Positions 34,601 to 46,600 of a stretch of DNA of 64,000 bases are shown here, piece by piece. Source of the DNA: Owenia fusiformis (taxonomy: Eukaryota > Annelida > Polychaeta > Sabellida > Oweniidae). The notes beneath the pieces were generated by a model, which was not told where the DNA came from, did no database searches, and saw only the letters and a list, made by a program, of their open reading frames with translations. The stretch covers positions 24,132,184 to 24,196,183 of the forward strand of contig CAIIXF020000012.1 in the NCBI GenBank assembly GCA_903813345.2, written 5' to 3'. The position numbers and the translations under genes are program-made. Position 1 is the first letter of the stretch; the number at the start of each line of letters is the position of its first letter.

Positions 34601-37600
34601 TTATGTCATTGAAAAGTACAATCTTGCTTGGATTTGACATAGAATTTGTGAATCGTTTTGTAAAAATAAAGGTGAGAATTCATATGGATTCAAAAATCAA
34701 GGAGTATTATGCGATTGTGATAGATTAGTGGTTTTGCGTAGAAAAGATCGATGATTGATCATCTTTGGTAAAAAAAATATCAGTGCTGTGCTGTACTGTG
34801 TTTTGTGTTCTGAGTCACCAATGGAACACAGATAGAAGTTCATCTCGGTATTTTAGATAGGGCTGCTCTGGCCCTAAGTCAAACGATCTCGGATATTAAA
34901 AAGAAGCCTTGCAGTGCGAGTCAATTGGATAATGCGTCGATCAAACCTAAAAATAAGCGATCAAATGACAGCACAACATTATATAAGAGAAAGTTGTTTT
35001 TTGCACTATGTAAAATCCCATGATTAATACAGTATCGTAAACCTATTAAACATACATATCAGTTGTTTTAATTCGTTTTAACCTGTTATCATAGGTTTAT
35101 GTATAAGACATAATTATAACAATGAATGATACGGACTTTTTTGGAGTTTCTCCTCTGATACTTGTATAATTTGTTTTAATTTGTTATCAGCTGTTATCAG
35201 CTGTTATATTCCATCTGGTTCAACTGGGAAAAACATATTATACTGGATGATACATTTCTCTGCTCTTGCGTATAATTTGTTTACATTAGGTTACATGTTG
35301 TTGACACAACATGTTGACACTATCTTGTTGACATAGACATATTGAGTGTTTTAATAAAAGCGGGTATTGATAAATTAAGTTTTGGCATTTGAAAGTTGTA
35401 ATGAATAAATATAAATGATTTTTCAAAATAAGTCACCAGAAGTGATTAGTGCAGCAGTTGAAATATATATTTTAGTTTTACATTTATAACGTGCTTGCAA
35501 AAACACGGGCGCCCATTTAGCTTATTAGCGGTTTTATTATAATATTGGATTGCTTAAATGCGCTCCATGAAAGAAAAATGTGGGCACTTTATTAATTGAA
35601 ATCAATATGTCTTAATATTAAAGCTACATTGTTAACGGAGACAACGTAAGACTGCGACATTTGAACCCATTTCAAAATTCGGTGTTTTTATTTTCCATAA
35701 CTTGTACTACTACTACTAGTATTTGTGTGCCATAGTTATCTCAGCTTTCGGGAATCACGGTTATCGTGATTTAAGGGCAGTTATAAAAATATACAAGGCG
35801 GTGGTTCAAAATGGACAATTTTCAAAACTGCTCAACTTCACGTTTTTAAAGAATGCTTGCCCGGCGAGGGGTTTGCTATTGCGAGAGAACAAAAACATTG
35901 AATTAGGATTTTTCCTAATACGTAATCATTAATACTTAATATTTAATCATTAATCAACAACTTTTTAAACCGTCTCTCTGATTAAATATCATGCCAATTG
36001 ATACCACGATTGTGTTGACAGGATTAAATGCGATATCTATGGAATAATAATTTAATGAACTCAATAGTCTAAATGATAAATAAGTTCATAATTTAGTCTT
36101 GGCTGACTAGTCTTGTATCATCAGAGTTGGATTGCAAATACCTCCCTAAATCAAATATTTATAATTGTTTTTATGTCTCTGATCCAACCACTAAAGTTTA
36201 AAAGGAAGACTATAGTGTCCCGTGAATTCATTATAATTATCTTAGACAATAGTGAGGCGGTACAATCGTGGGAGTGTTAATTAATCGGAATGCAAGTTTG
36301 ATACAAAATAACTCCTTTGGATCAAATATTTAAATTTTGCTAGAGTGCGGGGAGTGGAAACGAGTCTCCATTCAAGCACTAAATATCAAAAGAAAGATTT
36401 CAGTACCCCTTAACTTCGCTCCCGGACTTCACTATTCACCACCTCCCCTCCCCCTTCCCCAATTATCTTTTATGACCCCAGATTGTTCGTTTCTGTGCCC
36501 CCCCTGTCCATGGCAACTGAGTAATCTATGTGTATATCGGCACCCTCCCAATGGTGGGCAAAACCAGATGCAGGCATAGACATTGACAAGGTGAGGGGAT
36601 TAAAAATAAAAATAGTTTTGTTTTAGGATCTGACTGAAATATTTTGGCACTGTTCAACGAAGCGGTTTAAGGAATTAGAGGCAGAAATAATTCCTAGATG
36701 ACCTGTCTTTACTGTAATCAAGATGCTACCTAACCGCAGTTTTAAAAGTTATTTATCTTTTGTGATAATCTAATACTACTTATAGATTGGTTTTCCAAAT
36801 GTAAGACCCCGTATAAGACCCTAGTCTCTGATTGTGAAACATGTGTATGCATCAAATCCGAGGAATATTACATTATGTGAAACAATTCCAAAATGTTTTG
36901 TCTTGAACTCAATCAAATAGCAATATATTTCAACATGTGGAAATTGTTTATTAACGTAATGTCGGGCACTACAGGTGAACGGGTTTTTAGTTTTGCTCTT
37001 TTTTGTCACACTTAAATTGTGTGCTTTATTTATTTGGAATTTGAATTTGAAAGGGTGAATTCACATCCAATAAAGCTTATAGTCTCATTTATTAACAGAT
37101 GCATCGAGGTAGAGCCACCGTTCAAGAGACATAAACATAACTCTGTCGAGTGCAATAAATCCATGCATATCCATTTGTAGCAATCATACGGCCAGACCAG
37201 GGGAACACAGATACCCTTCGCATTCTTTCATTGTCCGCATGTCAACCATACGGCGACCGCACGGTCAGCCTGCCTTTCGCACCTCTCATACACGTGTACA
37301 AATTCTAAGATCATATTAACTACCATTGATTCCTCGTTTTCAATCCCTGGTTTTCAAAGCCCGTTAGATGTTAATGAATGGAGATTTTTAAATGTGCTTT
37401 CATTAAACAGCCAGGAAAAATAAACTATTTTTCATTTCCCAGGAATCACATAATCCGTCAAAATTCATTTAATTTAAAATGTATCTAACATATTACATGT
37501 ATACAATCAGACAGACTGGCTATTCTAATCCGTTATGAAAAGCCATTTGTTTTTTCCTCTACAGGATGTTTCTGCGGAAGTTAATTTGTTTATCTTAGTG

Positions 37601-40600
37601 TTTAGAGGCAATGTCCTTTGACGCTTTCGTGAAATAAATGAACTCTGTGATGGACTACAATTGTATGTTTTTACAGGAACAGTTACCCGAAGTAGACCAC
37701 TGTTACATTATTTTCATTTTAGGTCTCTCTAATTAGTTACATTGCAGAAGTCTAATATTATTCTCTCCTGTGCCGAAGGTACTTATACCCGTAGCCGAGG
37801 GGGGATGTTCAAGGAGTCCAACTCAACAGAATTCGAATTGAATACAAAATAAATTCATAACATATAAATATATAAATACATAATGTCTATCCAAGTCTTC
37901 TTGCATTTTCTGAACTTCAAATGCGCCTTTTGATGTGTGATAACAAAATACTAAATAAATACTTAATGTTACTCCAGCTTGTTTTTATAGTAATTTGGCA
38001 ATTAAACATGCATAAAGAGATAGCAATGTGTGTACTGTGTACAACCCGAATCCTCTCCCGATCAGGTCACGTTTTATATGTCTCTGATGTAATAACTGCC
38101 CTGTCAACCCTCACGCATTAGGCGTGATTGTTACGCATTTGCTGGAAAAATAGAAATCACGCATCAATTTAGCGTGTATGATCAAATATCACGCAAATCA
38201 CGGATTTTGTTGAAATTTTTAAAAATCGTTTTTTGTGAAATGCCGACACGTTAAAATACCGAACGGCGAAAAAAAGCGAGCGCATTCCGTTCGGTCTTTG
38301 CACGCGATTGCCGTTTATGTCACACATTTGGTACATATGTGACTGTATATATCACGCATTTGTTTCGAAAATGTTCACACCTACCTATTTGATCGAAATC
38401 ATTCAAATCAAAGTTGGCATTCGAGAACAAAAATGTGTCCAGTCAAAAATAGATTTCTAATGTTTGATTTTGAGTAGTTGTATTTATTGATCCTTGTTTT
38501 TCAATCTACAGATGGTTCACTGAATTCCGAAGTAAACAGAAAATAATAAACATTTCCTTGGTTCCCATGATACTGCTTATAACCCAGGCCCGTAGCTAGG
38601 ATTTGCCAAGGGGGGGGGGCAGTATTCAAAAATGTCCAGGGGGTTCACATTTGACAATTTTGGTCCAAATATGGCTAAAATCACATGAGAAATGCTCAAA
38701 ATGGTGAAAAACTGCATGATTTTGAAAGAATCTTTGGCCAGGGGGGTTGGCCCGAACCCTGCGACCCCCCCCCTGGCTACGGGCCTGCCTATAACCTATA
38801 ATACTCATTTATTAAAACAAATATTAATTTATCTGTCTGTGAGTGTCTGATTAGATTTTGTTCCCTGACTCAAACCAGAGACATATAAAACCTATTGTTA
38901 TCAAAACCCATCAATCCTCACCATATAAATATAGTTTTATTGATGACCAAAAACAGATATCAGGGGCGTAGCCAGCTTTCAGTCAGGTGGGAGGGGGTGC
39001 GATCGCCAAAAAGATTTCGGTTTTCAGTCAGGAGGGTACGATTGTGGCCTGAGCAGCATTTTAAAGCTCCTTTCTTCTTCTTTCTCAGGGTTTTATTTTT
39101 ATTGTTAAGGGGGGGGGGTGCGATCGCACCCATCACAGCCCCCCCCCCCTGGATACGCCCACGGATATTTTGGCAACTTCCACGTTTACCTCCCCTCCCC
39201 CCTAATCATTAATAATTAGATTGATTCGTTTTTTCGCAATCAGATGAATTAACTTATTGTTTTCTCTGATTAAAAGGCGGTTTGAAGCTACTTTTATAGG
39301 ATTTGTAAATTCGCAATCAGACTGGCTTATTTTAATATTTAGTCAGTGCAAGAGGAGGGGACTATAATGTAGAAAATTGTTTTGATTTCGACACTAACTG
39401 AAATAATTTATCACAATAAATTGTTAAATACGGAAACAGACACCGGTTTAAAAACGAAAAGAGAAGCAAAAAACTCCATTCATACAATGTAATTAAAACC
39501 CGGGAATTAAAAGCAATTTTAGACTGTTAGATCTTCTGTAATCAAGGTGATGTTGGTACACTTCCGCCGTTAGAAAAACAAAGACTAAGACAAAGACTAT
39601 ATAGCAATCAATCCTTTTGTAATCATTAAATGTTAAATGTAGATTCTTATTATTTCGTTGGACAATGTTCAGACTTCTGACCAAGATTTATTCATTTATG
39701 TTTGTATTTAAAAAATAGTATTTCAATCAGACAGACGTTCTAATGAGTTAGAAAAATACGTTGTCCATCACCTCTCAAGAAGTTTTCAAAAGTAATCAAG
39801 TCGATTTGTTTATTTTAGTGTTTAGCATTGTTTTTCATAACTTGACGCTTCCATGAACAGAATGACTTTGAAATGAGTATTTATAATTTGAGCTTTTATA
39901 CGACATGCTTATTGTATATTTCTATATGAACGTTGTAGTAATGTGATGTAACATCGCCCCCCCCCCAAATTACAGGTATACAACTTTTGGTCGGAACACT
40001 TTAACTTGCGATTAAAAGCAATTTTAGACTGTTAGATGATCTCTTGTGTAATCTAGGTGATGTTGGTAGACTTCCGCAGTTAAGAAAACAAAGACTAAGA
40101 CAAAGAGAACTACGTATATAGCAATTGATCCTTTTGTTATCACTAAATGTTAGATTCTTTATTGGACAATATTTTGACTTCTGTCTCCGATTGTTATGCA
40201 GATATCATGTATATATAATCATGTGAACAACATATTACGTGGAAATTCCCATATTCATTCTCATAATGTCTTACAGCTAATTCGCAAATGACATGCATGT
40301 AAGCCTAAATAACATGTGGACGTAATATTGCAGAACTGGGCGAAAAGAAAGGTTGAACAAATTAGATTAAGATATTTTATTTTTTAAATGCACAAAGGGC
40401 AACAGTTGAAGAGCAAAAATTAAAGGCGTTGTGAAATAGATCGTGCTTTTGTATGATCCTCTTCTATAGTGCCCTACCCTTTGCATTCGTTCGACTTCAC
40501 TTCTTAAAAGAGAGTTTCGTCTTCTCGTAGTATATAACTAGACACTGTACGTAGCGTAATAGTGCCCCTATTAGCCATGTACAGGGGCGTATCAAACTTA

Positions 40601-43600
40601 GGGGGGGGGGGGGGGGGTGCGATTGCCAAAAAAACAATATCGGATTTCAGTCTGAGACAAATAGTTAAACATGAGTTTCAATAAACTTCTAGAATTACCT
40701 TATGTAAATATTTACGTTAGCTTGTTTAATTAAGGTCTGACGTTATGAAAACAAAGTGCCATTAATTTCTGAACCGTATAATACAGTATCATCTGTTTGG
40801 TCTCGGTATATTCCAGTTTAATTTGCATTATACAAAAAATGATATGTATAATTTGTATTATACCACTTTGAAACCTGTTATAATAGAAAATGATATGCGT
40901 ATAATACTGTTTCATCTGATCCTGACTTGAATTATATCAGGTTAAACTGGAATATATTTTGGTTTAATCGGGTATCATTCTCTAATGATATTAGAGTCCG
41001 GATCAGATGTTATAATATTGAATGATACTTTCTGTGATATTGGATTAAACAACAAATTAAACATCAATATAAGATGTTATCACAAGTATTAATCATAGGA
41101 TTTTACATAGTGTTGGATTGTGGTTTACCTAACACATGCGTGGTATCTTGTACTTCTCTGACACGCAATTTTCAAAAGATTATTTAACATGGTTGACATT
41201 TAAATAACAAGGGCCCAAGGGTTTGCTGCACATTTTTTAGGTTTATTTTAATTGACAATCCAACAGACTCGCACTTTATAGACAGTTGGAAAGACCCGCT
41301 TACATAAATTTTGCATATAGCATACCTCCGCGGCGTACTGTTTTCCGTCTATGGTGTGTTCTGATCCCCTGGTGCTCTCAGACCCCCAGTGAAGGTGCAT
41401 TTGTACACTCTGGTAGGTACCGTTAAGATGTCCTTCAGTCAGTTCATAACCACACGCAGATAAATCAAGATGAGCTTAAATATACAGTGGCAGATGATTT
41501 AATAGGAACTATTTTGTTCGATACCGTACTTTCTGAGGTCATGAATGCTGGAATATATCAAATGTAACTTGCATTTATTTCGAATAACTCCAACTGTCCA
41601 TATTTTTCACTCTTCCGAGTTGTAACATCCAGTTGTTACTGAGTCGCTGAGTTTATTTTTCAAATACACGAATTTGTGGATATTTCTTCCACCTTAAAGT
41701 CATATTACTCCCCTCCCTCCGTTCACTCCCACTCCGTTCGATTTTGATTATTTTCGATTGTTTTTTATCTAACGTATGGAAACTTGTTTTTATTAAAACC
41801 AACAATGACATTGATTTTGCGATAAAAACGTCATTAACACGTATTTATTACAGATCGTGAATACTATTGTTGATCGAGTTATGACAAAAACACCGATTTG
41901 TGCACGTTGTTGACGTTGTGCCTTTTTTGATAGATCTTATATCTTAGACTGAGCCAATCAGTTCAAAAAAATCCGAGAATACCTAACCTAACCTAACCTA
42001 ACATAATTCTCTGTGTTGTGTGCCTATTCAGTTAGCAATGCAATCGTTAACTTTCTTTTGAAAAAATAAATCTTCCAAATTTAATTTTCTAGCAAAAATC
42101 ATCTACTCCCCCTCCGTTCATTTCTTCCGATCACCGGGCGTGGAGTCAATATGTTGCTGTGTTGCAATAAATGGGAATGTATGTCTAGCTGTACCTGTGT
42201 GACCATTATTCTTCAGCAGTAATCCATCTTTTATATCTTCAAAGCCCTTAGTGTTGATTGGCTTTAGCTCTTTGTGGTGTTGTGCCGTTTTGATGGCTAT
42301 GTCTATAGGCGACTGTCTATGTGCCTCTTCGTGTTTCGACAGCGTTGAGCAGAAATCATTCCAATGGTTCACTCCTGAAAAATAGACATTTTTATAGCTT
42401 ACATTAAAACAAAGTTGAAACAGGGAATTACCTGAACCAAGCTTTGAAAAGTTGCTTTTACTTATGATTATGATATTTGGATCAATTGCATTGTCGTGTT
42501 TCTCTTATTGGATAAGGGGTTTCAGCACAATGGGTGTTCACAGCTGTGCCCTTGACTTCTCGACTGCCCCCCCCCCCCTCCATGACCCTTAGAACACAAG
42601 GGTCGACGTAGATGAGGAAGAAACATAACGGGTGATATCAGGATTTCTGCGTTCGCATTTAACGTTTAGTTAACTTCCAAAAGTTTTACGTTCGTTATAT
42701 AATCGTACTCACCAAATTTCCCTTTATAACCCCAATCGTGATCTGCGCCAGATGCTCCTGAAAAACGAACAAAAAAGTTCTGGAGCGACTTATACTTCTC
42801 GCCATGTACGCTGTAAGACATCTTCAAGTCGTAGTTTTAATATATGTTTGTTTATAACGTGTGTTGTTTTTATTCAAAATAATCCAATCGATCAAATTAA
42901 ACAGACGCGCCTCCAAAACATTTCAAAAGATTTTTTCATAAACCTGTAAAAAACGATGACTTATATATGCAAGTGAACGACATTTAAAAGGACTGCATCG
43001 TATATCATCATGGCTTCATCTTACTACGGAAAGCTGTTCTTATCAGGTCATGAGGTGTTGCATTTGCTTATGGGAACAGGCGTTTCAGACACATTCGGCC
43101 CACTTTTCGTAATTGCTAACAAGTGGATTTCTAAAATTAGGCACTGCAAGCTTTCCAAAGCCATCGGTACCAAATTCGAGCATATATGTCACAACTGTAC
43201 ATTAACATTTTCTTTGGACCTCCCATTCTGCTCGCCTATATACGAAATGCGATTGGCAGTATAACCAGGAATGTATTTGCTCTTTATATTATTGATGAAG
43301 ATAGCATGAAACATTGGCAATTCTAATGGAATTAATACAGATCGAACGTTTCATTCATCGATTCCTTTAAAAAGCCCAGGTAAAATGAAACCAAAATAAT
43401 AATCATGATAATTACTAAATGGAACATTTTATGGCTGCTGATATGGATATAGAACAAAAATATAGCGAACATCGTGACAATCAATATACTACAAGTGAAT
43501 AGAACACGATGATTAAAGAAAATAATGACGTTTGTCGCAATGTTTTCACATGTATGTCTTGACGTCATGTATCAGATTCACACTGGAATTGCCTGACAAC

Positions 43601-46600
43601 GGTAAAGTCAGATGCCGTTGTCACAAATGGCGGACATAACCCACGCCTAACCATCGACAACGTACAGTGACAAAAAATACCGTCGTACACTTTCACATTT
43701 CGTGAAAAGATTTTCAGGCAGTGCTCGAGTTTTTTCGTAATAAATCTACCCACCAACAATGATCGGTTGGAAAATGTTGGTTTTTCACATTTCCTTTGGT
43801 CATAAGTTCCCCTGACGCCTAAGAGTGTCGATTATTTTTATGAGAATATGTTTCCCAAAGTTACATAATTAAGGTCGGTTGAAGCTTTAATAAATATTCA
43901 CGTTTTTGCTAAAATAATTTAAAAAATAATCATAAGTGTACGTTGTCATCTCGATATACGTTGTCCCATTGAACTTACATATCTGAATTCACAGTTAACC
44001 CTTATGTAGACAACGTTTTTTTCATAACACTAAGGGGCAGGGGGATCAGATTCCTTTAAAACTGAACAATCCAGTATTACTAATTCAACTTGATTGAACG
44101 ATATTGAACTTGTGCACTTTCCAGATATATCATAAACTGGATTTCGAAAGTCATCTTCGATTAGCTAGTAGAGATCTCTCCATGAACTCCTTAAGATTAT
44201 TAAAATTCATAAAAGTGCAACATAACGTAACGTACCGACGCCGAATGGTCAAAGAGGTTGGAAGATAACACCCCATGGTCAAATATTAATCACCATATTA
44301 AACACATTTTTCCAACCGACCAATTGCATGGGTAGATTAATAACGAAAAAAATTGAGCACTGCTCGAAAATCTTTTCAACGTAATAAGAAAGGTAAATGT
44401 CTTCCAAATCGAATACACACGAAATCAAACATGTAATCCTTTATGTACTCCTCAAATTTTTGAAAACCACAATCAAACCTCAGTCAAGTCAAGTAAATAT
44501 GTCAACATTCCAAATTCGTATGTTCATCAATATTTACTAAGAATAGTGCCACAATTGAAGTAAACCCGTGGTTAATTATTTTCAATATACGTATCATCAA
44601 ACGTGCAAATGATAATTCTGATGTTCTGTTACATATTGGTGAAGCAATCTTGGGGATATGGCCTAAATTTCTGAATTTCCACTATGTCCCTGTATACCCC
44701 TACTTCAGAAGATGTATGTTATATGTCCTTTTTCATTATGAACCAATCATAAATGTATTTTTTCTTGTTTACATATATAATGAACATTCTGTTTTCGAAT
44801 ATTGACAGATGGTACTGCATTTATTATTTCATGATATGGAGCAAACAAATGCGTGTCAATTTACATTGTAAAATCCTACATACTAATATTTTAAGGGTAG
44901 TTTTGAAGAATAATCAAGAAAATCCATGTTTTCAAATGGATTCATCATTGTCAAAGAACGTAAATGAGGATATGCGGTTTGAAAAACTAAAACCATGTTT
45001 CAAGTTCTTACAATTCTTGGATGAAAGAAATATTTTGAAAGTTGTGATTTCGAATGTAATCTCCTACTCAATGAAAATTGTTGATATTTGTGAATTTTTT
45101 CTTTCGGAAAACACATCGCTGGAACACAGAACCTTGCCTTGTTCGAGATGCACGAAAAGTGTATTGTTAATACTTGACGTTGTTCGGATATTTGGATGTG
45201 ATTGACGTTTTCGGTAATATCCCACCACTGTAACTTCCAACTTAATTTTTGAAAGCCAACTATGATGGTCACAAATTGATTTCCAAGTCACACGTTGATG
45301 CATACATCATATGTGTACATTAAACTGTCGAATACATGCCGACTTACATTGATCCGGGAGTGGAAATTTCGTCTTGTGCGATCAAAATAATAGCGGGTAG
45401 TTTGAATTTTTGTTTGAGTTTATAGCTTACATCTCTAAAATTAAAAACATATGGCCTCATTTAGAGGTTCATGCAGATTTTGGCGATCTATCATGATAAA
45501 AGTCTGAATATTGTGAAAAAACACGAGTTGACACGCTGACATTTGAAATTGAAATTTCCTACATAATTATCATGTTTAAAAGTCATAAATACAAGGTTGA
45601 ACATAAAAGATTGACCCAGTTACTGTCTATTTATCATGGGATCACTAAGGGAAATATTATTAATCACTTAAATCGTTAACAGTTATGTTGTATTCCAAGA
45701 AACTTATCAATTTAGAAATGCAAAATGTTCAATTTTGTTTTACAATTATAAAAAATGTCACCTGTAGAGAACAACGTTAACAAAATTATTTAAAACGGAG
45801 ATATTTACTTACGTAACATTCGTTGGCATGTGTCAGGGAGTAAATAAGAAGAATATGCTTTTGATTCTATATCTTGTTCCCAAAGGAATTTTTTAGGAGC
45901 GGTATATTTTAACGTACTTTTATCATCCCGAACTCAAACATTTCGAATACTCATTTCGCGAACGCTTTGTTGAGAATTGATTCGAGGTGTACTCAAAATC
46001 AATACGTTAACATTTGTATTTCCATCTTAATAACCACCTCCCAAATTATTTTGGAAATCAAAGATTTGCGATTTTTGAGTTTTTTATTTTCGAATGTTGA
46101 CTTAATTACTTGACTTGACTGACCTACATCATAGTTTTCGCTTCAAATCAGTTAATAGTGACACCGTACACCTAAAGTGTACGACGGTATATCTTGTCAC
46201 TGTGCGTTGTCGATGGTTAGGCGTGATAACCGTCGCTTCAACTGTGTTTAATCACTTGGTCCTCATTTCATGGGATTTTATCGTCACTAATTCTGTGCAT
46301 GTATTAAGCTCTTGTGATGATGTTTCATATGAAATCCCAATTTCGATCAAATTGGGTCGTGAATCGCCACAATATAGCGTCTTCGGTATCGTCAATGACA
46401 ACGGAATCTGAATTTGAGTAATTTAGAAAGACAACGGCATATGGTAATTACAGTGTCCGTTGTCCCGTATCTCATTTTGATCGGTTAAATTAAAGACTTT
46501 ATTTCGATGATAGAATATTATTAACTGTACAATGAGTATTAAGACACTTTGATTAATAGTTGTTCCAGAAGAATTTAGTCTAGGTGCTCTATTAAACATA

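Larger units (their letters stand above)
35004..41112. mobile_element. 6.1-kb interval bounded by CACTATG inverted repeats
   Basis: The left end CACTATGTAAAATCC(C)ATGA and the reversed right end CACTATGTAAAATCC(T)ATGA match over 27 bp with one difference, continuing TTAATAC. Both ends are followed inward by several GATAC/TTATAACA-type words. No 5-bp direct repeat is seen at the flanks (TTTTG, TTGGA). No transposase ORF is visible inside. It fills most of the 6.7-kb carbonic anhydrase intron and contains younger MITEs. Confidence 0.55.

Noticed and set aside
36337-36579. 80-codon Pro-rich frame on the + strand
   Set aside because: Arises from C-rich tracts inside the 6.1-kb interval; no homolog recognised.
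41982-42004. CCTAA units resembling an interstitial telomere
   Set aside because: Only about four units; kept as a microsatellite.
44753-45205. 150-codon frame inside the 3.1-kb element, possible transposase
   Set aside because: No acidic triad context, zinc finger or other transposase motif recognised; AT-rich Ile/Leu/Asn-heavy composition.
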